Made by a program: the position numbers and the translations under genes. From positions 744,001-808,000 of the forward strand of contig NZ_JAXCLW010000001.1 of the NCBI RefSeq assembly GCF_034044715.1: a DNA stretch of 64,000 nt, given 5' to 3'. Every line of letters begins with the position of its first letter. The first letter of the stretch is position 1. This document shows positions 42,832 to 51,450 of this stretch, piece by piece. This stretch comes from Dongia_B soli (lineage in GTDB: Bacteria > Pseudomonadota > Alphaproteobacteria > Dongiales > Dongiaceae). Under the pieces are notes generated by a model, which ran no database searches, was not told where the DNA came from, and saw only the letters and a list, made by a program, of their open reading frames with translations.

Positions 42832-43992
42832 CTAGTCGCGGCTGGCGTCGAAGAATTCTTTCACCCGGGCGAAGAAGCCATCCGATTCCGGCGACTGCTT
42901 GCCGGATTTCGCGCTTTCGGCGACGAATTGCTCCAGCAGGTCTTTCTGCTTCTTGGTAAGGTGCACCGGCGTTTCGACCACGACTTCCGCATACATATCG
43001 CCGCGGCTCGGTGAGCGCAGCACCGACATGCCTTTGCCCTTGAGCCGGAACTGCTGGCCGTTCTGGGCCCCGGCCGGAATACTCACCTTGGCCCGGCCGC
43101 CATCCACCGTCGGAATTTCGATTTGACCGCCCAGCGCCGCCGTGGTCATCGGAATGGGTACCCGGCAATAGATATCGGCACCATCGCGCTGGAACAACCG
43201 ATGGGGTTTGACGGTGAGGAAGATATAGAGATCGCCCGCCGGCGCCCCGCGCATGCCCGCTTCGCCCTCACCTGCGAGACGGATGCGGGTGCCGTCTTCG
43301 ACCCCGGCCGGAATCGACACCTGCAGGGTCTTTTCCTTGGCGATGCGACCCTGGCCGTGGCAGTTAGTGCAGGCCTTTTCAATCACCTTGCCGCCGCCGC
43401 CGCAGGTTTGACAGGTCCGCTCGATCGTGAAGAAACCCTGCGTCGCCCGCACTCGGCCATGGCCGTGGCATGTCGGACAGGTGACCGGCTGCGCGCCTTT
43501 TTCACCGCCAGTCCCTTGGCATGCATCGCATTGAATCGAGGTCGGCACCCGGATCGTTGCCTGCTTGCCATGGAACGCGTCTTCCAGGCTGACTTCCATG
43601 TTGTAACGCAGATCGCCGCCGCGGCCCCGGGCCTGGCCGCCGCCGCCGCGCCGCCCGCCCATGAATTCGCCGAACATCTCGTCAAAGATGTCGGCAAAGC
43701 CCGAGCCGGTGAAATCGAAGCCGGCGCCATTGCCGAAGGGATTGCCGCCGCGGGCGCCGCCGCCATTCTCGAAGGCGGCGTGACCGAAGCGATCATAAGC
43801 TGCCCGCCTTTGCTCGTCCTTCAGAATGTCATAGGCTTCGTTGACTTCCTTGAACTTCTGCTCAGCCGACTTGTCACCCGGATTGCGGTCCGGATGATAC
43901 TGCATGGCCATCTTGCGATAGGCCTTTTTGAGATCATCGGCTGAGGCGGATTTCTCCACGCCCAGAAGATCGTAATAGTCTTGCTTCGACAT
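42832..43992 (-). CDS. dnaJ: chaperone DnaJ
   Basis: Hsp40 co-chaperone that stimulates DnaK ATPase, 386 residues. The J domain has YHPDRNPGDKSAEQKFKEVNEAY with the HPD motif. A Gly/Phe-rich linker follows (FGNGAGFDFTGSGFADIFDEMFGEF), then four CxxCxGxG zinc repeats (CDACQGTG, CPTCHGHG, CQTCGGGG, CTNCHGQG) and the C-terminal substrate-binding domain ending in the EQFVAESAKSGKQSPESDGF region. The gap to dnaK holds a GC hairpin. Confidence 0.98.
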   Translation of the reverse strand: MSKQDYYDLLGVEKSASADDLKKAYRKMAMQYHPDRNPGDKSAEQKFKEVNEAYDILKDEQRRAAYDRFGHAAFENGGGARGGNPFGNGAGFDFTGSGFADIFDEMFGEFMGGRRGGGGQARGRGGDLRYNMEVSLEDAFHGKQATIRVPTSIQCDACQGTGGEKGAQPVTCPTCHGHGRVRATQGFFTIERTCQTCGGGGKVIEKACTNCHGQGRIAKEKTLQVSIPAGVEDGTRIRLAGEGEAGMRGAPAGDLYIFLTVKPHRLFQRDGADIYCRVPIPMTTAALGGQIEIPTVDGGRAKVSIPAGAQNGQQFRLKGKGMSVLRSPSRGDMYAEVVVETPVHLTKKQKDLLEQFVAESAKSGKQSPESDGFFARVKEFFDASRD

Positions 43993-44101
43993 CGGCTCAA
44001 AAATTCATGAAATTCGGTTGCTCATCGTCCCATGAAAGTGTGGACGAAAGATTGATTCCCCATCGCCCGGCCCCTGCCGCACTAACGCCGCGGAAATAAC
44101 A

Positions 44102-44141
44102 GTGGCCCCTCGCCCGCCTGTCATGGGCAGATCGAGGGGCC
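44102..44141 (-). terminator. 10-bp inverted repeat between dnaK and dnaJ
   Basis: TGGCCCCTCG (44102-44111) pairs perfectly with CGAGGGGCCA (44132-44141) and the long loop can itself pair partly. On the minus strand only TTATTTCC follows, so it would be a leaky terminator that could lower dnaJ relative to dnaK, or an RNA processing signal. Confidence 0.5.
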
Positions 44142-44185
44142 ATCCGGATGTTATTTGCGCAGATGCCCTGGCATTCCGCCGCTCC

Positions 44186-46126
44186 TTAGGCCGATTTGCC
44201 TTTCCGCTCATCGACTTCTTCGAAATCGGCATCCACAACCTTATCGTCGCCCGAGCCGCCGGCCGACTCACCGCCGGTGGCGCCACCGGCAGGCTGACCG
44301 TCGCCGGCTTCGCCCGCGGCTTGGCTTGCCTTGTAGAGCGCTTCACCGACCTTCATGACCGCCTGGGTCAGCGCATTGGTCTTGGCTTCGATCGCCTCGA
44401 CATCCTCGCCGTCCTTGACGCTCTTCAGCTCAGCCACCGCCGCTTCGACCGCCGACTTGTCGGCTGCGGCGATCTTGTCGCCGGATTCCGACAGTTGTTT
44501 TTCGGCGCTGTGGATCAGAGCTTCCGCCTGGTTCCGGGCCTCGACCAGCGCCTTGCGCTTCTTGTCCTCGGCGGCATGCGCCTCGGCATCCTTCACCATC
44601 TTTTCGATATCGGCGTCGTTGAGACCGCCTGAGGCCTGGATGCGGATCTGCTGCTCCTTGCCGGTGGCCTTGTCCTTCGCCGAGACATTGACGATGCCGT
44701 TGGCGTCGATGTCGAAAGTGACCTCGATCTGCGGCACGCCGCGCGGTGCTGCCGGAATGCCCATCAGGTCGAACTGGCCGAGGATCTTGTTATCCGCCGC
44801 CATCTCGCGCTCGCCCTGGAAGACGCGGATCGTCACCGCCGTCTGGCCGTCTTCCGCGGTCGAGAAGACCTGCGACTTCTTGGTCGGGATCGTGGTGTTG
44901 CGATCGATCAGCCGGGTGAAGACACCGCCCAGGGTTTCGATGCCGAGCGACAGCGGTGTCACATCCAGCAGCAACACGTCCTTGACGTCGCCCTTCAGGA
45001 CGCCGCCCTGGATGGCCGCACCAACCGCCACGACTTCGTCCGGGTTGACGCCGCGATGCGGCTCACGGCCGAAGAATTCCTTCACCTTCTCGATGATCTT
45101 CGGCATGCGGGTCATACCGCCGACCAGGATCACCTCGTTGATGTCGCTGGCCTTCAGGCCGGCATCCTTCAGCGCCTTGCGGCACGGCTCGATGGTACGC
45201 TCGACCAGCTCTTCCACCAGAGCTTCCAGCTTGGCGCGGGTCAGCTTGATGTTGAGATGCTTCGGGCCCGACTGATCGGCCGTGATGAAAGGCAGGTTGA
45301 CTTCAGTCTGCATTGAGCTCGAAAGTTCGATCTTGGCCTTTTCAGCGGCTTCCTTCAGACGCTGCAAGGCGAGCTTGTCCTTCCGCAGGTCAATGCCCTG
45401 CTCTTTCTTGAATTCGTCGGCGAGATAATCGATGACGCGGGCGTCGAAATCCTCACCGCCCAGGAAGGTATCGCCATTGGTCGACTTCACTTCGAAGACG
45501 CCATCACCGATTTCCAGGACCGAGATATCGAAAGTACCGCCGCCAAGGTCATAGACCGCAACGGTGCCGCTGCCCTTCTTCTCCATGCCGTAAGCGAGCG
45601 CTGCCGCGGTCGGCTCGTTGATGATGCGCAGCACTTCGAGACCGGCGATCTTGCCGGCATCCTTGGTCGCCTGGCGCTGGCTGTCGTTGAAGTAAGCGGG
45701 AACAGTGATGACCGCCTGGGTCACTTTTTCGCCAAGGTAATTCTCGGCGGTTTCCTTCATCTTCTGCAGGATGAAGGCGGAGACCTGCGACGGTGAATAA
45801 TTCTTGCCATGGGAGTTGACCCAGGCATCGCCATTGTCGCCGGCGACGATCTTATAGGGAACCAGGCCCATATCCTTCTGCGTCAGCGGATCGTCGAAAC
45901 GGCGGCCGATCAGACGCTTGATCGCAAACAGGGTGTTTTCCGGGTTGGTCACCGCCTGGCGCTTCGCGGCCTGGCCGACGAGACGTTCGCCGGAATCGGT
46001 GAAGGCCACCATCGACGGCGTGGTGCGCGCGCCTTCGGCATTCTCGATCACCCGCACGTCCTTGCCATCCATCACGGCGACGCAGGAATTGGTAGTGCCG
46101 AGGTCGATACCGATAACTTTGCTCAT
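44186..46126 (-). CDS. dnaK: chaperone DnaK (Hsp70)
   Basis: ATP-driven folding chaperone, 646 residues. The nucleotide-binding domain starts GIDLGTTNSCVAVMDG and has VPAYFNDSQRQATKDAG, VAVYDLGGGTFDISVLEI and ILVGGMTRMPKI. The substrate domain has GVPQIEVTFDIDANGIVNVSAKDKATG. The C-terminal lid ends in a Gly-rich linker and the usual EEVDERKGKSA tail. AGAGGATGAC precedes the ATG. Transcription probably starts at the heat-shock promoter at 46288-46315. Confidence 0.99.
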   Translation of the reverse strand: MSKVIGIDLGTTNSCVAVMDGKDVRVIENAEGARTTPSMVAFTDSGERLVGQAAKRQAVTNPENTLFAIKRLIGRRFDDPLTQKDMGLVPYKIVAGDNGDAWVNSHGKNYSPSQVSAFILQKMKETAENYLGEKVTQAVITVPAYFNDSQRQATKDAGKIAGLEVLRIINEPTAAALAYGMEKKGSGTVAVYDLGGGTFDISVLEIGDGVFEVKSTNGDTFLGGEDFDARVIDYLADEFKKEQGIDLRKDKLALQRLKEAAEKAKIELSSSMQTEVNLPFITADQSGPKHLNIKLTRAKLEALVEELVERTIEPCRKALKDAGLKASDINEVILVGGMTRMPKIIEKVKEFFGREPHRGVNPDEVVAVGAAIQGGVLKGDVKDVLLLDVTPLSLGIETLGGVFTRLIDRNTTIPTKKSQVFSTAEDGQTAVTIRVFQGEREMAADNKILGQFDLMGIPAAPRGVPQIEVTFDIDANGIVNVSAKDKATGKEQQIRIQASGGLNDADIEKMVKDAEAHAAEDKKRKALVEARNQAEALIHSAEKQLSESGDKIAAADKSAVEAAVAELKSVKDGEDVEAIEAKTNALTQAVMKVGEALYKASQAAGEAGDGQPAGGATGGESAGGSGDDKVVDADFEEVDERKGKSA

Positions 46127-46287
46127 GTCATCCTCTTCGGTTCAGCAGACCCCCAACGTAGCCTTCCCAATGAAGCGCCACGGGGATCCCCGTCTTGTGG
46201 TTTCGTTTGAATATCCCTGACCACCGGGCAAGTCCTCCCTGCGGAAAGACCGGCCGAAGTCCCGGGAAACCTCATAATCCGATGGAT

Positions 46288-46315
46288 ATATAGGGCCTTT
46301 TCAAGGCTTTGCAAG
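46288..46315 (-). promoter_or_regulatory. RpoH-type heat-shock promoter upstream of dnaK
   Basis: On the minus strand CTTGCA (46315-46310) and CCCTATAT (46295-46288) are spaced 14-15 bases, matching the alphaproteobacterial sigma-32 pattern CTTG...CCTATNT. The leader to the dnaK ATG is about 150 bases. Confidence 0.65.
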
Positions 46316-46352
46316 CGGCTCTGGGTAAAAGCTGGAGCAGTAAATCCAGGCA

Positions 46353-47543
46353 TCAGCAGCGCTCGCCGAAGACAGTGCCCCCGGCGGTGCCGCCGCCGGT
46401 GCCCCCGGTACTGGCCGCGGTGGGGCTGGCGGCGGGCGGCGCCTGAATGGCAAAGCCCGCCAGCAAGCCCCGGACCCGGCGCAAAACAGTTTCGCGCTCG
46501 GCAACCAGCCGCCCGGCCAGGCACTGTGCCTTGACTGGATCGCCGCTAAAGGCACCGCTGCGGATCAGCCAGGCAATCAGGGTGGGAACGTGGCGAGCCG
46601 GACGGGCGTGCCCCCGGCGAACGGCCCAATCATACATATGATCAATGACATCCTTGCGCCGGCCGGTGGCGAAGCGCCGGCGCCGGCGCCGGCGCAGCCG
46701 TTCTTTAAAAGTGGTCTTTTCCGGTTCGACCGGCAAGTCGAACAGGCTGATCGGCCGGCCGGTTAACGCGGCATCCGCCAGCATGGAAACGCTGTCGGCC
46801 GTCACCACGAAACGGTCGGCCATGCCAAGAATGGCCGGGTAAGGATTATCTTCAGGCCGCTGGAAGCCTTCCGGCGGGAATGGCAGGAAGCGATGACGGT
46901 CCGGAGAAGACCCGGCCAAATGAGCGAGAAGGCTCGCCACTTCGGGGGGCGTCCGCCGGCCGGTCGCAATCAGCAGCGAGCCGCCGGTCAAGCCCGCCAG
47001 CCGGGCGAGATCCGCGGTCAGGCGCTCGCCCTCGGGTTTTCCGAAGATCAGCGGGCTGGACGGTCCCCCGACCAGGACGCCAATCAATGGCCGCGGCAAA
47101 GTGCCGAACTGCGTCCGCCACACCCCCTGCGCCTCATCCGCCGGCGGGATTTCGGGGGTGAAAGGCAGGGTCAGCCGGATCAGATTGGCATTGTCGGGGA
47201 GACCGTATTGCGCCGTGGTAACCACCAGATCGCATATGTCCATGGATCCTTCCACCCGGCCCAGCACGATGATCCGGGTATGTCCGCCGGATTGTTCCTT
47301 GATCCAGCTGGCCAGACGCAGTCCGCCCCGGCCAACGCCGATAACCGCATCCGGCCACGGCGCCGCATAGCCGGAATTGCCAGGATCCTGACGGCGATCG
47401 AAGGGAGGCTTGAACTCGGCGCGCCAGCCAAAGGCGCGTTCCAAAGCCGTGGCTAAGGCAGCAACCTGGGCGTGGTCTCCGGCGCGCCAAGCGCTGATCG
47501 CCCAGATAACCGGCTTGGCTGCGACAGTATCGTCAGATGTCAT
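46353..47543 (-). CDS. ELM1/GT-B-like family protein (mitochondrial fission ELM1 homologue)
   Basis: A 396-residue cytoplasmic protein resembling the ELM1 family. Features: PVIWAISAWRAGDHAQVAALATALERAFGWRAEFK, IIVLGRVEGSMDICDLVVTTAQYGLPDNANLIRLTLPF, PLIGVLVGGPSSPLIFG and LIATGRRTPPEVASLL, then DRFVVTADSVSMLADAALTGRPISLFDLP. The order resembles a glycosyltransferase-B fold with the second half binding a nucleotide-like ligand. Bacterial function is unknown; related genes often lie near lipid A or cell-envelope loci. The C-terminus is a low-complexity Gly/Ala/Thr tail. The open frame begins with TTG two codons earlier; I took the ATG at 47543. Confidence 0.82.
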   Translation of the reverse strand: MTSDDTVAAKPVIWAISAWRAGDHAQVAALATALERAFGWRAEFKPPFDRRQDPGNSGYAAPWPDAVIGVGRGGLRLASWIKEQSGGHTRIIVLGRVEGSMDICDLVVTTAQYGLPDNANLIRLTLPFTPEIPPADEAQGVWRTQFGTLPRPLIGVLVGGPSSPLIFGKPEGERLTADLARLAGLTGGSLLIATGRRTPPEVASLLAHLAGSSPDRHRFLPFPPEGFQRPEDNPYPAILGMADRFVVTADSVSMLADAALTGRPISLFDLPVEPEKTTFKERLRRRRRRRFATGRRKDVIDHMYDWAVRRGHARPARHVPTLIAWLIRSGAFSGDPVKAQCLAGRLVAERETVLRRVRGLLAGFAIQAPPAASPTAASTGGTGGGTAGGTVFGERC

Positions 47544-47570
47544 GGTCAAAAGTCACAGCCGAAAGCCTTG

Positions 47571-48575
47571 TCAGGCAAATTGCAGACGTTGGCCGATGCC
47601 AAGCTGTGCCGCCTTCTCCAACATGGCGGCACCCAATGCAATATCGCTGAGACTGAGGCCCCGGTGCCACAGCAGGATGGTCTCTTCGTCAGTCTCGCGT
47701 CCCGGCTTCAGGCCGGCGACGATCTGGCCGAGTTCGGCGTGGAGATTCTGTTCCGTGAGCCGGTCGCTATCGACATGGGCGCGCAGGGCGCCGAAAGGCA
47801 GGCCCTTGCGGCATTGGCCCCAGTCATCGACCACCATCTTGTCCATAATATCCGTCAGCGAGAGTTCCACCGCGCTCATCGTTCCATAGGGGACGACAAA
47901 GGCGCCCTTCTTGATCCAGGCGGTTTTCAGCATCGGCTCGGGACGCGGCAAGCGTGACGCCTCGACGACGATATCGGCGCCGCGCACGCAGCTTTCCCAA
48001 TCATCGGTTGCGACCACCGGCTTCCCGAGATCGGCCGACAGGCGCTCGGCAAAGGCCTTCCGGCTTTCGGGGCGGCGGGAATGGACGCGGATTTCGTCGA
48101 AATCATAGAGATGATTGAGCAGCCGCACATTCCAATAGGCCGTGCCACGGGCGCCAATATGACCGAGTACCCGTGATCCCTTGCGGGCGAGATGCTTGGC
48201 GCCGATCGCCGTCAGCGCTCCGGTGCGCATATCGGTAATACCGCCAGCATCGAGGATTGCCTTGGGCATGCCGGTTTCGGGATCGAAGAGATTGAGCAGC
48301 GCCATTTCCGATGGCAGGCCGCGCTGGTAATTCTCGACGAAATCGCCGACCACTTTGACGCCAGCGAAGCCCAGCGGCTTGACCACCCCGCGCAAGACAT
48401 TGAAATGACCCTTGTCGGAGCTTTCGGGAATGAGGTGAACCCGTGGCTCGATGACCGTCTGGCCTTGACCCTGCGCCCGCAACCCATTTTCGACCGCCGC
48501 CAAGATCTCGGCATCGCTTAACGCCAGTTTGGCGATATCGGGCCCATTCAAATACGTCAGGAATATCTCGGACAT
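47571..48575 (-). CDS. ornithine cyclodeaminase/mu-crystallin family protein
   Basis: A 334-residue NAD-dependent enzyme of the OCD family (ornithine cyclodeaminase, ketimine reductases, amino-acid dehydrogenases). The substrate half has VRLHLIPESSDKGHFNVLRG and SEMALLNLFDPETGMPKAILDAGGITDMRTGALTAIGAKHLARKGSRVLGHIG. The nucleotide loop reads GHIGARGTAYWN, unlike the usual GxGxQA form, so the cofactor use is uncertain. The active-site aspartate region is VVDDWGQCRKGLPFGAL. It is divergent from the lyase-like gene with a 133-base shared promoter region, suggesting a linked pathway. Start at the ATG 48573-48575. Confidence 0.88.
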   Translation of the reverse strand: MSEIFLTYLNGPDIAKLALSDAEILAAVENGLRAQGQGQTVIEPRVHLIPESSDKGHFNVLRGVVKPLGFAGVKVVGDFVENYQRGLPSEMALLNLFDPETGMPKAILDAGGITDMRTGALTAIGAKHLARKGSRVLGHIGARGTAYWNVRLLNHLYDFDEIRVHSRRPESRKAFAERLSADLGKPVVATDDWESCVRGADIVVEASRLPRPEPMLKTAWIKKGAFVVPYGTMSAVELSLTDIMDKMVVDDWGQCRKGLPFGALRAHVDSDRLTEQNLHAELGQIVAGLKPGRETDEETILLWHRGLSLSDIALGAAMLEKAAQLGIGQRLQFA

Positions 48576-48708
48576 GGCATGAAACCTTTTTTGCGCTGCG
48601 AAAGGAGGCGGAACGGCGAGGCGATCATCGCGTTTAAGATTATTGAGCCTTTGCGGAGACCTGTATAGACAAGTCAGGTCGCCCAAGGCAATTGCAGCGG
48701 AGCATGCG

Positions 48709-50235
48709 ATGATTTCGGCCGGCTTGGAAAGCAAGGATATGGACGGTGCCAGCAGCGTGATCGAGCTGGACCGGACCGAGGATCTGACGCTGGAGATCTA
48801 TGAGGCGGTGGTCGGCGGTCGGGCGAAGGTGTCGGTCGCGCCGGCAGCGCTGGACCGCGTGACAAAGCGCCGAGAACAGTTCTTGCGGCATCTCGATACC
48901 GGCGTGATCTGCTACGGCGTCAATACCGGCCTCGGCGCGCTCGCCAAGCAAGACCTGAATGCCGAGGAGCAAGCTGCCCTGCCGCGTCAGATCCTGTTCG
49001 GCCGGGCCGCAGCGATCGGCGCTCCTTTCGATGCAAAAATTGTCCGCGGCGCCCTGCTGATTAAGCTGGCGCATTTCCTTGATGGTGCCTGTGCGGTCAC
49101 GCCGGAGCTTTGCACCTTCCTGGTCGCCCGGCTGAATGACGGCCTCACACCCTATGTCCCAAGCGAAGGCCTCGGCATGGCGGGGGAAATCATCGCCTTG
49201 TCGCATCTGGCCCAGGTCCTGATCGGCGAAGGTTTCGTGCTGGACGCGGCCGGCACGCCACAGCCGGCGGACATCTGGTATCGCAATCATGGCGTCACCC
49301 CCTATGAGCCGCAGCCCAAGGAAGGCCTGTCCCTAATCAACGGGACGGCGCTGGCGCCGGCTTACGCCTATAGCCTCTGGCAGGGATTGGACCGGACCCT
49401 GACCCAGGCTGATCTGATCGCCGCGACTAGCATTGAAGGATTGGCCGCGCCGCTGGAGGCCTATGATCCTTTGGTTGGGCAGTTGCGACGTGAACCCGGC
49501 CTCAATGCGGCAACCGCACGGCTGCGCGACTTGCTGCGGGATAGCGAGATTTCCCGCCAGGCGAAACAGGCGCCCGTCTCCTTCCGCGTCATTCCCCAGG
49601 TTCACGCCGCCGCCCGATACGCCTTGGACGGCCTGTCGGCCGCAATAGCAGCCGAGTTTGTATCGATCGGCGATAATCCGGTTTTCGTCCTCGATGAGAA
49701 TGAGCCGGAAAAGAGTCGCCTGCTTCATTGCGGGAACTTCCACGCAGCGGCGCTGGCAAATGCGGTGGATGCGGCGGCCACGGCCCAGATGCAAATCGGC
49801 CTGCTGGCGGAACGGCGATTGCACCGTTTGCTGGATGCACGGATCAGCGGCTTGGCGCCGCAACTGGCCAAACGCCCCGGCCTTGATGCCGGGCTGGTGA
49901 CGCTGCATAAAGCCGCCCTCGGACTGACTGCCGAATTGCGATCGCTGGCCGCCTCGCCATCGGTGATGCATGGCGAAAGCTCCTTCGGCCAGGAAGACGT
50001 CATGACCATGATCTTCCCCGCGCTGGATCGGCTGGGGCGGATCGATCGGATCAATCGGCGCGTTCTCGCTTATGAACTCTATGCTGCCCTGGTCGCGGTC
50101 GATGCGCGGGAGGCGCAGCCTAGTTTCGCCATCGGCGAGTTGCTGACGCGGGCGCGCAATGTCATTCCGCCTTATGACGGCGATCGCAGCTATGGTCCCG
50201 AGATCGAACGGCTGCTGGCTCTGGTTTTCGACTAA
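48709..50235 (+). CDS. aromatic amino acid lyase (HAL/PAL) homologue lacking the MIO Ala-Ser-Gly
   Basis: A 508-residue protein of the histidine/phenylalanine ammonia-lyase fold. Alignment by eye with bacterial HAL is good: YGVNTGLGALA (Tyr69), KEGLSLINGTALAPAYA (Asn211), SIGDNPVF, HCGNFHAAALA, GQEDVMTM (Glu429). The prosthetic group MIO forms from Ala-Ser-Gly in GSVGASGDL; here the same site reads GLGMAGEI (Met157-Ala158-Gly159) with one residue deleted before it, so the serine is gone. The catalytic tyrosine of QDPYSLR is Val290 (QAPVSFR), and the histidine of SHAAG is Arg99 (GRAAAIG). The protein is full length. A normal ammonia-lyase reaction is therefore unlikely. The ATG has GGAG six bases upstream. 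No ORF defect was seen. Confidence 0.9.
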   Translation: MISAGLESKDMDGASSVIELDRTEDLTLEIYEAVVGGRAKVSVAPAALDRVTKRREQFLRHLDTGVICYGVNTGLGALAKQDLNAEEQAALPRQILFGRAAAIGAPFDAKIVRGALLIKLAHFLDGACAVTPELCTFLVARLNDGLTPYVPSEGLGMAGEIIALSHLAQVLIGEGFVLDAAGTPQPADIWYRNHGVTPYEPQPKEGLSLINGTALAPAYAYSLWQGLDRTLTQADLIAATSIEGLAAPLEAYDPLVGQLRREPGLNAATARLRDLLRDSEISRQAKQAPVSFRVIPQVHAAARYALDGLSAAIAAEFVSIGDNPVFVLDENEPEKSRLLHCGNFHAAALANAVDAAATAQMQIGLLAERRLHRLLDARISGLAPQLAKRPGLDAGLVTLHKAALGLTAELRSLAASPSVMHGESSFGQEDVMTMIFPALDRLGRIDRINRRVLAYELYAALVAVDAREAQPSFAIGELLTRARNVIPPYDGDRSYGPEIERLLALVFD

Positions 50236-50383
50236 TCCGTTTGGATCGCCTTCGTCACGGCCACTGCTCGACCAGGGAAGCATCCTGTTTGACAAATGAT
50301 GCGGTGAATCTGCGCCGGTGCATCCGCATGGGGTAGCCCCGGCAAGGGATGACCATCGCGGATGAAGGACAGCATATCAGCCG

Positions 50384-51310
50384 CTACCTCATCGGGTGCG
50401 CTCCACTGACATTGTGGCCGATATCGTCTTCCTGCAAGCCCGAAGCCGGTAGCGGTCGACGGCCATATTGCTTCCAGAACATCGGCGCCTGCTGGCTCGC
50501 CGCCGCCAGCGTCGAGACCGCCAGCTTCTTCAGCCGTTCCGTATTGTCGGTCGCCAGCAACGCCTTGGTGGCCCCAATCCAGGTGCCAAGCTTCACAGCC
50601 GCGGTCTCCGGCACATAGAATTTCAGAAAGGCGGGATCGGCCGGATCGGCCACCCAGTTCTTCGCCAGCCAGATTCGCACCTCTGAATCCGCCTTGACCG
50701 GCGCAACCGTATAGAAGTCCTCAGGGTACACCTTCCCCTCAGCCTCTAGCGCCTTGCGCCAACTGCCTTCCACTGGCTCCTTCAGCACATAATCGCGCAA
50801 GGCGGCGTTATCGACACCCTTGGTGGAAGTGGCGACAAGAACGGCGCGCGTCACCATCTCCGGATGGTTCAACGCCATTTCCTGCACCACGAAACTGCCC
50901 ATGGAATGTCCGGCCAAGGTAGCCCTGCGGATCTGCTTTGCCTGCATGAAGGCCTTGATGTCATCGGCAAGGTCGCTCATCCGAAAACATCTCTCCGGGG
51001 CGGCCGCACAAGCATCGACAGGCGGCATGGAACTGGTGCCATGGCCGCGCAGATCGACAGAGAGGATATGCAGCTTTGGATCCATCCGATGCAGCGCCGC
51101 CATGGTCGGCGCCCAGGACCGGGCGCTATCGGTCTCGCCGTGGATGAGGATGACCGTTTCACCATCCACCGGTCCCAGTTCCAGATAGGTCATGCTGATC
51201 CCGGTCGGCAACTGGATCCGGCATTTCGGTTTGTCGAAGGTGGCGCAGGTGGCGGCTTGCGCCGAGATGCTTGTCATGACGGCAGAAAGTAACATGACAA
51301 GGGCAGGCAT
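50384..51310 (-). CDS. exported alpha/beta hydrolase with probable C-terminal frameshift
   Basis: A secreted hydrolase (signal MPALVMLLSAVMTSISAQA). Fold elements: VILIHGETDSARSWAPTM (oxyanion loop), nucleophile GHSMGSFVVQE, and histidine GHNV near the end (EDDIGHNV). The expected acid in the LVLWGSQD strand is not clear; that strand reads STLAAASQQA. After GHNV the frame goes SGAHPMR and stops, but from base 50400 towards 50232 another frame reads WSAPDEVAADMLSFIRDGHP, which looks like the usual last helix. One missing base around 50405-50412 would explain this. True change or sequencing error cannot be told apart. Start at ATG 51310. Confidence 0.72.
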   Translation of the reverse strand: MPALVMLLSAVMTSISAQAATCATFDKPKCRIQLPTGISMTYLELGPVDGETVILIHGETDSARSWAPTMAALHRMDPKLHILSVDLRGHGTSSMPPVDACAAAPERCFRMSDLADDIKAFMQAKQIRRATLAGHSMGSFVVQEMALNHPEMVTRAVLVATSTKGVDNAALRDYVLKEPVEGSWRKALEAEGKVYPEDFYTVAPVKADSEVRIWLAKNWVADPADPAFLKFYVPETAAVKLGTWIGATKALLATDNTERLKKLAVSTLAAASQQAPMFWKQYGRRPLPASGLQEDDIGHNVSGAHPMR

Positions 51311-51450
51311 GATCAAGAACGCCGGCAGCAGGAAACGCTTTGTCAGTCGAATTCCCCCGACAGCTTCGGCCGCATCTGGATGTTCCGCGTTGCATCGCGG
51401 TTGAAGCAGGATGAAAATCGAACCCGCAACCTCAATGGCCAGAGGACGTC

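Noticed and set aside
48643..48708. Earlier TTG start for the lyase-like gene
   Set aside because: The ATG at 48709 has GGAG at ideal spacing and the extra 22 residues do not match the family.
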